The position numbers and the translations under genes were made by a program. Shown here in pieces: positions 18,611 through 28,702 of a stretch of 64,000 nt of DNA. The notes beneath the pieces were generated by a model. The model made no database searches. It saw only the letters and a program-made list of their open reading frames with translations, and was not told the DNA's origin. The stretch covers positions 2,542,001-2,606,000 of the forward strand of contig NZ_CP047130.1 of the NCBI RefSeq assembly GCF_009832865.1, given 5' to 3'. Numbering within the stretch: the first letter of the stretch is position 1; each line of letters begins with the position of its first letter. Source of the stretch: Colwellia sp. 20A7. Its GTDB lineage: Bacteria > Pseudomonadota > Gammaproteobacteria > Enterobacterales > Alteromonadaceae.

Positions 18611-18949
18611 ATACAAACTATAGCACTAATGTGCGACCTGGAAAAGTGGCTCGAAAATAAACGCATCATGATAGGTTAAAAAGATAAATTTATGTCCTTT
18701 AGCTACTTGCATTCTCGACATTTATAGGACGCTTAAATAAAAAGTGACTTTGAATAGTAACGATAAGCTAAAAAACACACACACCAATAAAATTATATAA
18801 ATCAACGAATTAAACTTTACCCACATAATTACACACAAAGATGTCCACAGGAAATGTGGATGTTATCACTATTGTAATATTTTGCCCTTCGCTAGAGTTA
18901 ACACTAAAAAATAGTTATAATAGTGTCTTTAATAAAACATGGATTTACA
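18611..18949. promoter_or_regulatory. Divergent intergenic region between yfbV and the ACT-domain gene
   Basis: About 340 bp with no gene. A TATAAT box at 18916-18921 lies 34 bp upstream of the ATG of the ACT-domain gene and is a plausible -10 element; the -35 region (about 18893) is weak. An ATGTCCACAGGAAATGTGGAT hairpin-like element is at 18841-18861. Confidence 0.4.
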
Positions 18950-19330
18950 ATGGCTTTAACCTTAAAACGCTTAAATGAGTCTTTCGCTATTCATCGTCTA
19001 TCTAAAGAGAGTGACATACCCGCTCAAGTTTTTACCGCGCCTATCTATTTTATTGCTAAAACTTTTAATGAAGTTTCTATCGTTTTACCTGACACAATTA
19101 AAATTAAAAGCGATGCAGTTGAACCTAATTGGCGAGCTTTAGAGGTTGTTGGTCCATTAGATTTCTCGTTAACCGGGATTTTATCGCGTATTGCAACTCT
19201 GCTCGCTAATGAGAGCATCAGCATTTTTGCTATCTCTACGTTTGATACTGACTATATATTAGTAAAAAAAGAGGCTATTGCCGCAGCAATCACGACACTT
19301 AAATTGAACGATTACAGCGTGATCGAATAA
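18950..19330 (+). CDS. ACT domain-containing protein
   Basis: A 126-residue cytoplasmic protein with the two-part ACT/CASTOR-type layout: N-terminal NESFAIHRL and IPAQVFTAPIYFIAKT, EVSIVLPD, then WRALEVVGPLDFSLTGILSRI, ATLLANESISIFAISTFDTDYILV. ACT domains bind amino acids and usually act as allosteric sensors; the ligand is unknown. The ATG at 18950 is the start; a GTG at 18923 would add nine residues without support. It precedes yffB and dapE on the same strand. Confidence 0.85.
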   Translation: MALTLKRLNESFAIHRLSKESDIPAQVFTAPIYFIAKTFNEVSIVLPDTIKIKSDAVEPNWRALEVVGPLDFSLTGILSRIATLLANESISIFAISTFDTDYILVKKEAIAAAITTLKLNDYSVIE

Positions 19331-19381
19331 TTGTTCGGCTATAATTCAATTTTACATTAGGATAATCAACTAGTAACTATT

Positions 19382-19753
19382 ATGACTAAAAAATTAACAC
19401 TATACGGAATCAACAACTGCGATACAGTTAAAAAATCTTTAAAGTGGCTTACAGCGAATAATATTGAACATCAATTTTATGATTTTAAAAAGCAGCCGCT
19501 TAGCGAAGCCCTATTAAAAAAATTTGTTGAACTTAATGATTGGAGTACTTTACTTAATAAGCGCAGCACCACCTATCGTAATTTAAGTGATGATATTAAG
19601 AATAATCTCACCGATGAAGTGGCTTTTGAACAAGTCCTTGCGCAGCCTACGTTGTTGAAGCGACCTTTACTGTTAATAGAGTCGTCTGATGAGTCAAGTC
19701 AGCAATTACACTTAGGCTTTAAACCTGAACTCTACCAAAGTATTTGCCAATAA
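19382..19753 (+). CDS. yffB: ArsC/Spx-family thioredoxin-fold protein YffB
   Basis: A 123-residue ArsC-family protein, with the single N-terminal cysteine in YGINNCDTVKKSLKWL and the family phrase LNKRSTTYRNL, followed by LKRPLL. In E. coli yffB lies directly upstream of dapE, as here, which supports the assignment. Family members are glutathione-linked thiol reductases of unclear substrate. Gap to dapE is 75 bp with AAGGATA upstream of the dapE start. Confidence 0.9.
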   Translation: MTKKLTLYGINNCDTVKKSLKWLTANNIEHQFYDFKKQPLSEALLKKFVELNDWSTLLNKRSTTYRNLSDDIKNNLTDEVAFEQVLAQPTLLKRPLLLIESSDESSQQLHLGFKPELYQSICQ

Positions 19754-19828
19754 ATATCAAATTACCTGTGCAAATGACCTAAATGACCTATGATAGCGAT
19801 GTAAATTATTTATATTTCAAGGATACCT

Positions 19829-21010
19829 ATGTCAGACCAAACTAGTGAGGTTATCAAGCTAGCAATCGATTTAATCTCTCGCCCATCAGTAACCCCTGAA
19901 GATGCGGGTTGTCAGCAATTAATGAAAGATCGACTTGGAAAACTTGGTTTTATTAACGAAACAATGGTATTTGAAGATACAACTAACTTATGGTCTAGGC
20001 GTGATGGTAAAACGTTAAATGAAAGTGACCCTATATTCTGTTTTGCAGGACATACTGATGTTGTTCCCGCTGGAAATTTAGAACTATGGGACACTCCCCC
20101 TTTTGAGCCAACCATTATTGATGGTGTTTTATATGGACGAGGGGCTGCTGATATGAAAGGTAGTCTTGCTGCAATGCTTGTGGCTACGGAGCGATTTGTC
20201 ACAGACTATCCCAACTATCATGGTGCTATTGCCTATTTGATAACAAGCGATGAAGAAGGACCTTTTATTAATGGTACAACTCGTGTCATTGATACCTTAG
20301 AAGCACGTAATGAAAAAATTACATATTGCATCGTTGGTGAGCCATCAAGTACTCACTCAGTTGGCGATATAATAAAAAATGGTCGTCGCGGATCCATCTC
20401 TGCAGACTTAGATATTAAAGGGAAGCAAGGGCATGTTGCCTACCCTGAACATGTTATAAATCCAATTCATATAGCAATGCCTGCTTTAACAGAGCTCAGT
20501 CAATATCATTGGGATAATGGTAATGATTACTTCCCTGCCACCAGTTTTCAATTATCAAACATTAATTCAGGTACCGGTGCGACTAATGTTGTACCAGGGA
20601 ATTTAACGGCATTATTTAATTTACGTTATAGCACAGAATTAACTGATCAAATTATTGTTCAACAAGTTGAATCAATATTAAATAAACATAAATTAAACTA
20701 CGACATAAAATGGACTTTTAACGGCAAACCTTTTATTACTGAATTAGGTAATGAAAAAGGTGATTTTTTAACATCAGTAACACAAGCTGTTAGCTCTGTT
20801 ACCGGTATAGCGCCAAAGCTTTCAACATCTGGTGGTACTTCTGATGGTCGATTTATTGCGCCAACAGGAGCAAAGGTAATAGAGTTAGGGCCGTGTAATG
20901 CAACTATTCATCAAGTTAATGAATCGGTAACATGTGAGGATTTAGAAAAACTTTGTGATATTTATTATGCTTGTTTACAGCAAGTATTATTGCAAGATGA
21001 AACTGAATGA
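19829..21010 (+). CDS. dapE: Succinyl-diaminopimelate desuccinylase
   Basis: Zinc enzyme of the lysine/meso-diaminopimelate pathway that hydrolyses N-succinyl-L,L-DAP. 393 residues (E. coli 375). Metal and catalytic residues are seen: H and D in [10 protein letters not shown] in [12 protein letters not shown] in TSDEEGP, E in IVGEPSST and the last H in [10 protein letters not shown]. It is slightly longer at the C-terminus than E. coli DapE. The stop overlaps the next gene by 4 bp (ATGA), implying translational coupling with the M15 peptidase. Confidence 0.96.
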   Translation: MSDQTSEVIKLAIDLISRPSVTPEDAGCQQLMKDRLGKLGFINETMVFEDTTNLWSRRDGKTLNESDPIFCFAGHTDVVPAGNLELWDTPPFEPTIIDGVLYGRGAADMKGSLAAMLVATERFVTDYPNYHGAIAYLITSDEEGPFINGTTRVIDTLEARNEKITYCIVGEPSSTHSVGDIIKNGRRGSISADLDIKGKQGHVAYPEHVINPIHIAMPALTELSQYHWDNGNDYFPATSFQLSNINSGTGATNVVPGNLTALFNLRYSTELTDQIIVQQVESILNKHKLNYDIKWTFNGKPFITELGNEKGDFLTSVTQAVSSVTGIAPKLSTSGGTSDGRFIAPTGAKVIELGPCNATIHQVNESVTCEDLEKLCDIYYACLQQVLLQDETE

Positions 21011-21762
21011 CCACTATGAGTATTGCCGTAACTAATAATAAAATATGTGAAAAATTTTTAGCGCAAGCACTTGGGCTAACTGATAAACATATCCATTTTT
21101 TTGAAAATGATATGTCACTTGATACAGATAAACCGGCTAATGCAAAAGTATTAGGCATACATCAACTGATGCAAAACGATTACCAAGCATTAGTAGACCA
21201 TGCAGCTAAAGCGGGTATTGAAATACAACTTGCAAGTGGCTTTCGCTCATTTGAACGACAATTGTTAATTTGGAATAACAAATTTACTGGCAAAGCGGCC
21301 ATTAAAGATATTGATGGTAAAGTAATAAATATTAGTGAACTTTCTGACCTTGAGATAACGAATGCTATCTTACTATTTTCTGCCCTTCCGGGTGCAAGTA
21401 GACATCATTGGGGTTGTGATATTGATATTTATGCACCCAATTTATTAGGTGATAGCAATTTGCAGCTAGAGCCATGGGAATATGCTGAATCAGGTCCTTT
21501 CGCCAAGCTGTCATCTTGGTTGGTAGAGCATGCCGAACAATATGGTTTTTATTTTCCATATGATCGTTTCCGTGGTGGTATAGCCGCAGAGCCATGGCAT
21601 TTATCTTACGCACCTCTTGCCAAAAAATATCAAGCTGTGTTGAGTATAGAATCACTACAAAACTTATTATTGAAAACCGATATGGCAGGTAAAGACACAG
21701 TCATTGAACATTTACCGCTAATTTTTAAACGCTATATCAATAACATTAATACAATTTATTAA
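21007..21762 (+). CDS. M15-family D-alanyl-D-alanine carboxypeptidase-like peptidase
   Basis: A 251-residue zinc peptidase of the VanY/M15B type. The motif residues are in place: SGFRSFERQ, the H/D pair in [11 protein letters not shown] and E/H in AEPWHLSY. No signal peptide is visible, so it is either cytoplasmic or exported by another route. Overlap with dapE links it to cell-wall precursor metabolism. Starts at 21007 (MTTM); the ATG four codons downstream is also possible. Confidence 0.88.
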   Translation: MTTMSIAVTNNKICEKFLAQALGLTDKHIHFFENDMSLDTDKPANAKVLGIHQLMQNDYQALVDHAAKAGIEIQLASGFRSFERQLLIWNNKFTGKAAIKDIDGKVINISELSDLEITNAILLFSALPGASRHHWGCDIDIYAPNLLGDSNLQLEPWEYAESGPFAKLSSWLVEHAEQYGFYFPYDRFRGGIAAEPWHLSYAPLAKKYQAVLSIESLQNLLLKTDMAGKDTVIEHLPLIFKRYINNINTIY

Positions 21763-21866
21763 CTAAATACCATTATTTTGTTAGCGACCTTGCTTAAAGA
21801 AAGGCACTACGAGCTCATGGTGATATCACGACAAGCATTTAGCACAACAAACACATAGGATAATAC

Positions 21867-22061
21867 ATGGAAAACTGGCTAGCGATTTTAATTATAGGCG
21901 TCACTATTGCCTTGCTCATTGGTAATTTCAGTACCTTTTATAACAATACAAGTCATAAAATGCGTAAAAAAAGTTTAAATGAACGAGAAGAAACATTACC
22001 AAGATCAAATAAGTCAGAGCATAAAATGCCAACGATTAAGCAAGATCAGTTTAAAAAGTAA
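21867..22061 (+). CDS. Small membrane protein, DUF2897-like
   Basis: A 64-residue protein with one N-terminal membrane helix (WLAILIIGVTIALLIGNFS) and a charged, proline-containing tail. Size and pattern fit the DUF2897 family of gammaproteobacteria, for which no function is known. Start ATG has TAGGAT nine bases upstream. It is 104 bp downstream of the M15 gene on the same strand. Confidence 0.6.
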   Translation: MENWLAILIIGVTIALLIGNFSTFYNNTSHKMRKKSLNEREETLPRSNKSEHKMPTIKQDQFKK

Positions 22062-22680
22062 TAAGGTTAAAATAAGTAATATTTACACAAAAAGCGCTGA
22101 GGATTAAGGGCCATTGAGTAATGGCCTGTCAACCAAATTTAGCCCCTTCTAGTTAAGAGCCATTTTCATATTTTAGCTGCAAGCTCAACATCATTTTTAC
22201 TTCGGTAATACAGGTATAAATAAAGCCTACGGCTGTTTTATCACACTATTATACAATTCAATATATTATTGTGCATCATAACGTGTTTGGTAGTTACACC
22301 AGTACAAACAGACTGTACTCTCATTCATTATCTCATACTCGGCTCTACAGTTTTAAGTGAATATAAAGCAATAATCACACAAAATACAACCCGCCTTCAA
22401 TTGTCCAAACGTAGATGATATTTCGACACTCGCTTGTTCTGCCTGGACTACAGTAAAATCCTATTTTTTTACTAGCCAATGATTCAGCATAAGTACGATA
22501 ACGTAAAATAAATACATATTCACAGATCAACGTTCGTCATTACCGTATAAATTGTGAGCAATAGGTTTGTCGGCCATAGTATTTTTCTCTAGAGTACCTT
22601 GCCATTACTGAGCAAGATCGTTATCGATGCCTCCTAAACAGTAAGCTTACAAGTGCAGGTAATCAAACGCATACTGATTA
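22062..22680. other. Intergenic stretch with a short hairpin
   Basis: About 620 bp without a credible gene. At 22109-22126 there is a perfect 7-bp stem (GGCCATT / AATGGCC, loop GAGT) without a T run. The minus strand has short coding-like pieces (for example M-A-D-K-P-I-A-H-N-L-Y-G-N-D at about 22530-22580) broken by stops; no family could be named, so this may be an old gene remnant. Confidence 0.4.
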
Positions 22681-25600
22681 TTATTCTTTATTCATCATAA
22701 TAATTTTTTGTTGGGCTTGTGTTGGGGTACTTTGAAACTTATCTTTAAAGCATTTTGAAAAATGTGGCAATGTTGTAAAACCACAAGATATAGAGATATT
22801 CAAAATACTATTATCAGACTTAAGCATTTCATAAGCACACTGTAAACGGTATTCACGGATAATATCTTTGGGCTTTTGTGATAAATAAAGGTCGGTTTTT
22901 CGTCTTAATGTCCTTTCATCCATAGCCAATAATTCTGACAGTTTCTTCACATTAAACTCAGGGTCGGGAAAATGTATTTTTAAAAAGTCGCGAGTTCGTT
23001 GAATAAATTTATTACGTGTATCATCTTCTGACAGCTCTATTTGTAGATGGCTTGATGCTAATGCGGTAATTTTATTTCTTGTTTCAGTTGATGAATCAAG
23101 TAAGTTTGTTATTTTTAATTTTAAAATTTCACCACTAAAAGGTTTACTTAAATAGTCTGTTGCTCCCGCTTGTAATCCCTCTTTTTGGCTTAACATATCA
23201 CTTTTAGCCGTGAGCAAAATAATAGGTTTTTTATTATAAGGCTTATCACTTTGTCGTATATGCTGGCATAACTCAAATCCATTCATCAGCGGCATCATAA
23301 CATCGGATAAAATTAAATCAGGTTGAAAGTCATCAATATGTTCAATAGCTTCTTTGCCATTATATACATTTAACACATCATAACTTGGTGTTAATATCTG
23401 TGTAAGAAATTGATTTATCTCTATATTGTCTTCAACAATAAGTAGCTTCTGATTAATTTTATTTGAAATAGTTTTTGTTTTTAAATTAGTCGCTATTTCA
23501 TTTTCAATTAATGTTTGATCAATATTAAAAATTAGATCAATAGGCAATGAAATAATAAATTGGGCCATATTTGGTTGGCTATTATCCAAGGTTAGCGTGC
23601 CCTGATAAGATTCAACGAGCTCTCTACTAGATGAAAGCCCTATTCCTTGGCCTTCAGTTTTATGATGATGATCTAAGCGGTAAAATTTTTCAAAAATTGA
23701 TTCCGCATCTTTTGTTGAGAGGTGACTGCCAATATTCGTGACTTTGATAATGCAAAATGGTTTTTCTAGCAAACAAATTATTTTTATCTCACTGCCGATA
23801 TCTGCATATTTGATAGCATTAGAAACAAGGTTACTTAACACTGTTTCTAATAACTGAATCTCAATTATTAACTCAGCATTGGTTTTACAATCAAGCACAA
23901 AAGTGAGCTTTCTTTCTGAGGCGAAAGTTGAAAAGTTATCAATGACCTGTTTACAGATGCTAGAGAGCACAACGATCGATTTTTTTGCTGACGACTTTTC
24001 ATTATTGGCAAGCGATAACAATTGTTCAACAAGGTGAAATAAACGCTGACCATTATATTTGATATTGTTCATTTTCTTATTGTTTTCGGCGCTTAATTCA
24101 GACTTTGATACTGTTTCTAAAGCGTTAAAAATGAGTGTTAATGGTGTTTTAAGTTCGTGAGATACATTTTCAATCAAATGCTGTTTTTCTTTAGTACGTT
24201 CTTCAACCTTACTTTCTAATTGCGCATTTAGCTTTCGTTCAAAAATCAATTTACGTTGCTGTGAACGGATATACACAAAAACTATCACGAGTAAAATCAA
24301 AACATACAAAGTATATGCCCACCATGTTTTCCATGCCGGAGGTAATACTCTTATTTGCAATGAAGTACCCTCTTCATTCCAATAACCATCTGAATTGCTT
24401 GCTTTTACTCTAAAAGTATAATCACCATGAGGTAAATTGGTATACGTTGCCCTACGATTTTTATAATCAGTATTTACCCACTCTTTGTCCCAACCCTCCA
24501 ACTTATAAGCAAATTTATTCTTTTTAGTGTTTCTAAAATGTAATACCGAAAATTCAAACGTAATAATATTGTCTTGGTGGGTCAATATTATAGATTTAGT
24601 CTCATGTATCGTTTGGGCTAAACTAAAACCCACATTTTTTCCGGTTATTTGTCCATTTGTTGTTTGAGAAGCGGCTGTAGCAATAGGCACTGACTTATTC
24701 AATAATAACATATTGGTTATTACGACTTTTGGCGGTTGTGTATCATCCTTGCTATTTTCAGGAGTAAACCGATTTAAGCCATTTATTCCGCCAAAAAACA
24801 ATTCACCTGTTTTACTTTTAAACGATGCACCAATGTTAAACTCATTACTTTGTAAACCATCACTTACATTATAACTCTTAAATGTTTCAGTTTTAGGATC
24901 CATACGTGATAGGCCTTGATTAGTGCTTATCCATATATATCCTTGCTTATCTACTTCAGTGCTATAAATAACGTTATCAGGCAAGCCATCTAGCTTATTG
25001 TATATTTTGAATTTTTTTAGTTTTGTATCAAACACGTTTAAACCGCTAAACGTACCAACCAAAATATTGTCATGACTATCTTCTGTAAGACTTAACACCG
25101 TATCATTACTTAAACTACTTGAGACATTTTTTTGATGTCGGTAATGGGTAAATTCTTTGGTTTTTGTATTAAAATGATTAAGTCCTCCAGTAGTTCCAAA
25201 CCAAAAGTTACCTTGACTGTCTTCAATTATGCTCAAAACATTATTATTACTTAAACTATTCGAGTTACCATTGTGATGACGATATTGAGTAAACTGTTTG
25301 TTTGTTGTATTAAAGTGACTGATGCCTTTATTTGTGCCAATCCAAAGATTTCCCACACTGTCTTCTATCATGCTCATGACAATGTCACTATTTAGGCTGT
25401 TAGGGTTATTGGCTTGATGACGATAATGAGTAAATTTTTTGCTTTTTATATCAAAATGATTAATACCTTTGTTCGTACCAATCCAAAGATTTCCGTGCAT
25501 ATCCTCTATTACACAGGAAACAATGTTACTACTTAAACTATTCGAGTCGCTCTCTTTGTGAAGGTAATGGGTAAACTGCTCATTTTTTGAACTAAAATGA

Positions 25601-26802
25601 TTGAGCCCTCCAGCTTGTATTCCAATCCAAAGATCGCCTTGTTTACTTTCTACAATACTAAAAACATTATTGTGACTTAAACTATTTAAGTCATTAGTTT
25701 GATTTTGGAAATGGGTAAATGATTCATTTTTAATATTAAAATAATTGAGTCCACCACCCACAGTTCCAATCCAAATATTACTTTGATCATCTTCTACAAT
25801 TCTGAAAATATTATTGTTACTTAAACTATTCGGTTCATTACTTTGATAGTGATACTGAGTAAATTGTTGTTTTTTCTTATTAAAATAATTAAGACCTCCA
25901 CCGCCTGTACCAACCCAAATATTTCCTTGGCTATCTTCAATAACACTATAAACTAAATCATGACTTAAACTTTTAGGATCATTTTCTTGATGACGATAAT
26001 GGGTAAACCGTGAATTTTTTGTATTAAAATAATTAAGTCCACCTCGGGTGCCAATCCAAATATTATCTTTGGAATCTTCCACAAGACTAAAAACATTGTT
26101 GTGACTTAAACTATTCATGTCATTGGGTTTATGATGATAAGGGGTAAATTGTGCATTTTTTATATTAAAATAATTAAGACCATTAGCTGTTCCAATCCAA
26201 AGGTTATCTTGCTTATCTACAACTATACTCAAAACATTGTCATGACTTAAACTTGTTAAGTCATTTTCTAGATGACGGTAATGGGTAAATTGTTTGTTTT
26301 TGGTATTAAAGTAATTAAGGCCTCCTCCCACGGTTCCAATCCAAAGATTGTCTTTATTATCTTTTGCTATGGTATAAATAAAGTCATGACTTAAACTATT
26401 AACATTATTTTCTTGATGTTGGTAATGAGTAAATTTTTCAGTTTTGATATTGAAATAATTAAGCCCTCCTCTACGAGTCCCAATCCATAAGTTACCTTGT
26501 TCATCTTCTACAATTTTCGTAATGTAATTATGAGAAAGTGAATAACTTTTATCTCCATCGTGCTTAAAAACTTTTAGGTTATAACCGTCATATCTAGCCA
26601 ACCCCATTTCTGTACCAAACCACATAAAACCGGTGCTATCTTGAAATACAGTAATCACACTATTTTGAGGTAAACCATCTTCAATACCCAGATGTTGAAA
26701 ACGAATAGACGTTTCTTTCGCAAATAAAGCTGAAGGATATACTAGGGTTAACATTAAGGCTGTTGTATAAATGAAAAGTTGTATAAATATCTTATTTAGC
26801 AA
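22681..26802 (-). CDS. Hybrid two-component system regulator (HTCS-type: double propeller, kinase, receiver, AraC HTH)
   Basis: A 1373-residue membrane sensor that combines a whole two-component system. Order: signal/anchor (residues 1-28), 14 Reg_prop blades (about 30-690) that would form two seven-bladed propellers in the periplasm, a Y_Y_Y domain (about 735-830), a membrane helix (about 838-858), a HisKA dimerisation domain with H882 in SHELKTPLT, a HATPase domain, a receiver with D1167 in LILSDVMMP, and a C-terminal AraC-type HTH (about 1280-1370, CGFTTLPHFSKCFK). HTCS proteins usually sense oligosaccharides and switch on polysaccharide-use genes. Here no such locus is adjacent; the divergent neighbours are a beta-barrel and two carbonic anhydrases. 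Start is a TTG at 26802, so the N-terminus is uncertain. Confidence 0.93.
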   Translation of the reverse strand: MLNKIFIQLFIYTTALMLTLVYPSALFAKETSIRFQHLGIEDGLPQNSVITVFQDSTGFMWFGTEMGLARYDGYNLKVFKHDGDKSYSLSHNYITKIVEDEQGNLWIGTRRGGLNYFNIKTEKFTHYQHQENNVNSLSHDFIYTIAKDNKDNLWIGTVGGGLNYFNTKNKQFTHYRHLENDLTSLSHDNVLSIVVDKQDNLWIGTANGLNYFNIKNAQFTPYHHKPNDMNSLSHNNVFSLVEDSKDNIWIGTRGGLNYFNTKNSRFTHYRHQENDPKSLSHDLVYSVIEDSQGNIWVGTGGGGLNYFNKKKQQFTQYHYQSNEPNSLSNNNIFRIVEDDQSNIWIGTVGGGLNYFNIKNESFTHFQNQTNDLNSLSHNNVFSIVESKQGDLWIGIQAGGLNHFSSKNEQFTHYLHKESDSNSLSSNIVSCVIEDMHGNLWIGTNKGINHFDIKSKKFTHYRHQANNPNSLNSDIVMSMIEDSVGNLWIGTNKGISHFNTTNKQFTQYRHHNGNSNSLSNNNVLSIIEDSQGNFWFGTTGGLNHFNTKTKEFTHYRHQKNVSSSLSNDTVLSLTEDSHDNILVGTFSGLNVFDTKLKKFKIYNKLDGLPDNVIYSTEVDKQGYIWISTNQGLSRMDPKTETFKSYNVSDGLQSNEFNIGASFKSKTGELFFGGINGLNRFTPENSKDDTQPPKVVITNMLLLNKSVPIATAASQTTNGQITGKNVGFSLAQTIHETKSIILTHQDNIITFEFSVLHFRNTKKNKFAYKLEGWDKEWVNTDYKNRRATYTNLPHGDYTFRVKASNSDGYWNEEGTSLQIRVLPPAWKTWWAYTLYVLILLVIVFVYIRSQQRKLIFERKLNAQLESKVEERTKEKQHLIENVSHELKTPLTLIFNALETVSKSELSAENNKKMNNIKYNGQRLFHLVEQLLSLANNEKSSAKKSIVVLSSICKQVIDNFSTFASERKLTFVLDCKTNAELIIEIQLLETVLSNLVSNAIKYADIGSEIKIICLLEKPFCIIKVTNIGSHLSTKDAESIFEKFYRLDHHHKTEGQGIGLSSSRELVESYQGTLTLDNSQPNMAQFIISLPIDLIFNIDQTLIENEIATNLKTKTISNKINQKLLIVEDNIEINQFLTQILTPSYDVLNVYNGKEAIEHIDDFQPDLILSDVMMPLMNGFELCQHIRQSDKPYNKKPIILLTAKSDMLSQKEGLQAGATDYLSKPFSGEILKLKITNLLDSSTETRNKITALASSHLQIELSEDDTRNKFIQRTRDFLKIHFPDPEFNVKKLSELLAMDERTLRRKTDLYLSQKPKDIIREYRLQCAYEMLKSDNSILNISISCGFTTLPHFSKCFKDKFQSTPTQAQQKIIMMNKE
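24800..26600. repeat. Tandem ~145-bp coding repeats of the propeller blades
   Basis: Within the hybrid sensor gene, about eleven successive units of 47-49 codons (blades 2-12) share a pattern: S-L-S-H-N-x-V, E-D, G-N-L-W-I-G-T, G-L-N-Y-F-N, F-T-H-Y-R-H-Q. At the DNA level, strings like TGACTTAAACTATT and ATGACGATAATGGGTAAA recur at about 145-bp spacing. Such similarity suggests recent blade duplication or gene conversion. Confidence 0.75.
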
Positions 26803-27199
26803 TGAAAAAAAACCTAAAAAACAAAAGTTTATTGAGTTTACTTTAATTCAAAAATAATAAAAACAATGAAGTTATATAAATTACAAAACATACGTTGCCA
26901 TTATATTAAAAGATGTAAAAGCAGTTTAATTATTACTTTTTACGTTTTTTATTAACAAATCGGTATTGTCGTATTTCAGCCAAGAATCATTGAAAAAAAC
27001 TTATTATGTACAAAAAACAAACCAATTATTTTTATGCATAGTAATTTTATGTAATTTAGACTGTTTTAGATAAATAAACATCCGATCTAGATAAGCGTTA
27101 AAATTGTTTTATTCCTTAAGATACATACTTTATTCGCTGAGCATTTATGATGCGACAGCGCTTTACCAATCATTAAGGAATACATTCATAAATAATAAA
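26803..27199. promoter_or_regulatory. Divergent intergenic region, hybrid sensor / beta-barrel gene
   Basis: About 400 bp, very AT-rich, no convincing gene. It should carry the promoters of both divergent units and, if the AraC domain controls its neighbours, its binding sites. AAGGAA at about 27174-27179 lies rather far (about 20 bp) from the likely ATG at 27200; an upstream in-frame extension to 27104 has no start support. Confidence 0.4.
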
Positions 27200-27703
27200 A
27201 TGTTATTAGCTGTAGGTGTTTTAGCCACCTTAGTAGCATCTCCAGTATTTTCATCACCTGACGAACGTCACGCTACTCCAAAGCATATCCCAGGTATCTT
27301 TGTTGGCTATACCAATACTAATAGTAAAACAGAGTTCTCTTACGGCCTTGAATATGAATATAAAATTTCAAAACAATGGGGAGCCGGTATCGTATATGAA
27401 AAAACAGATAATGCGCATCATGGTGCTGGTGTTGATGTTGCTCTTGCCGCCGTTTATTTACACCCTTGGCAAGAGTTAAGAGTGGGTTTAGGTTTTGGTA
27501 AAGAAAAAGTTGGTAGTTATACCGAGGATGATGGCCATGGTCATCTACATCATCATGCTAGCCATAAAGAAGATGTTATACGTACCTCGGTAAGTTATGA
27601 CTTTCACGTGGGTGACTTTGGTGTTGCGCCAACGTTAGCCTTTGATTTTGTTGATGGTGAAACAGCTACTGTTTTCGGCATTGCCTTTGTAAGAGCATTT
27701 TAA
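27200..27703 (+). CDS. Small outer-membrane beta-barrel-like protein with His-rich loop
   Basis: A 167-residue exported protein. Signal peptide MLLAVGVLATLVASPVFSS. The mature part shows alternating strands typical of an eight-stranded barrel (FVGYTNTN; EFSYGLEYEY; WGAGIVYEK; VDVALAAVYLHP; LRVGLGFGKE; IRTSVSYDFHV; VAPTLAFDFV) and ends in aromatic F (AFVRAF), the outer-membrane assembly signal. One loop is unusually His-rich (DDGHGHLHHHASHKED), a possible zinc or other metal site. It stands 70 bp upstream of two delta-class carbonic anhydrases, which need zinc; a metal-supply or anchoring role is a guess. Confidence 0.7.
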   Translation: MLLAVGVLATLVASPVFSSPDERHATPKHIPGIFVGYTNTNSKTEFSYGLEYEYKISKQWGAGIVYEKTDNAHHGAGVDVALAAVYLHPWQELRVGLGFGKEKVGSYTEDDGHGHLHHHASHKEDVIRTSVSYDFHVGDFGVAPTLAFDFVDGETATVFGIAFVRAF

Positions 27704-27773
27704 ATAGAAATTAAATTGTAATAATTGCACTAAATTTATGGAATTATCCTAAAATAAATAAGGAATGAACCTC

Positions 27774-28628
27774 ATGAAAAAAAATATTTTAACATTAACG
27801 TTACTAACAATGACCGCTTCACTTTCGCTATCAGCTACAGCATCAGATGATGCAGTTTCAGATGAAATTATCGCAGCTCAAAGAGCAGCATTAGAAACAA
27901 ATACAGATGGAAAAGGCTTCGGTCCTCAATCTCCCCGTGATATTGATCTTGTTGCAGGTGAAAACCTAATTGCATTTGATACTGCGCCTTTACCAGAAGA
28001 AATGAATCTTTGTAATATTCACTTTCATGAAAATGCCGAACACAAAGGTGGTGAATTCACTGAATATGCAGGCAATGGTGATGGACATGGTTATAACAGT
28101 GGTTACAAATATACTGGAACACTCACTGAAGCGGAACTTTCTGCCACAACTGAAGATATTTGTCCTAATTCACACGGTTATTTAAAGCCGGGTTCGACAA
28201 TAGAGGTTCACTATGTACACTCTACTGCACAAGTAGATCCAGGTCCTACTTTAGGTGCATGTTTAAGTGATTCAATTAGTAACCCACAATTACGAGTAGA
28301 AACACAAGTTTATGTGCTCGTGAATGACGAAAACGCGCTTGATTTTGCTAATTTAACTGCACACGATAAAGCTGCTGGCAAAAATCAAGTATTAAATATT
28401 CCTTCTGATACAGGTACCTCAATTCAATATAGCGGCTCAACAACAGGCCCTGGATACAATGAAGACGGTTCTCCTCTCCAAGTAAGTTGGAGTGTAAGGC
28501 CTCAAGTTGCCAAAGTTAATATAGAAAGTGTTGGTGATTGGTGTAAAGGGAACGTTTATGAAGAAGATCACGCACACGGTGTAAGAAATCTTGTTCAAAA
28601 TCAAAAATTACTTTCAACAATTAAATAA
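27774..28628 (+). CDS. Delta-class carbonic anhydrase, secreted
   Basis: A 284-residue exported protein of the bacterial delta-class carbonic anhydrase family (reversible CO2 hydration). The signal peptide ends in SATASDD. Conserved core: MNLCNIHFHENAEHKGGEF (C80, H83, H85), EVHYVH (H146, H149), GPTLGACLSDS (C163), QVYVLVNDENALDF, VSWSVRP and EEDHAHGVRN. The HFH...EVHYVH arrangement recalls the three-histidine zinc site of alpha-class enzymes. Four cysteines are present in the mature protein: C80, C130, C163, C257. The ATG at 27774 is preferred (AAGGA nine bases upstream); an ATG at 27765 is close behind the ribosome site. Family name from memory of annotated homologues. Confidence 0.78.
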   Translation: MKKNILTLTLLTMTASLSLSATASDDAVSDEIIAAQRAALETNTDGKGFGPQSPRDIDLVAGENLIAFDTAPLPEEMNLCNIHFHENAEHKGGEFTEYAGNGDGHGYNSGYKYTGTLTEAELSATTEDICPNSHGYLKPGSTIEVHYVHSTAQVDPGPTLGACLSDSISNPQLRVETQVYVLVNDENALDFANLTAHDKAAGKNQVLNIPSDTGTSIQYSGSTTGPGYNEDGSPLQVSWSVRPQVAKVNIESVGDWCKGNVYEEDHAHGVRNLVQNQKLLSTIK

Positions 28629-28702
28629 CTATTTCTAATAGTTTATAAATTGCATTCAAAACAAATTAACTATTTTATTGTAAAAAATTAGGAGTAGGAT
28701 TT

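Noticed and set aside
24800..26600. Regular repeats suggesting a CRISPR array
   Set aside because: The repeats are about 145 bp, imperfect and in frame inside the sensor gene; they encode propeller blades.
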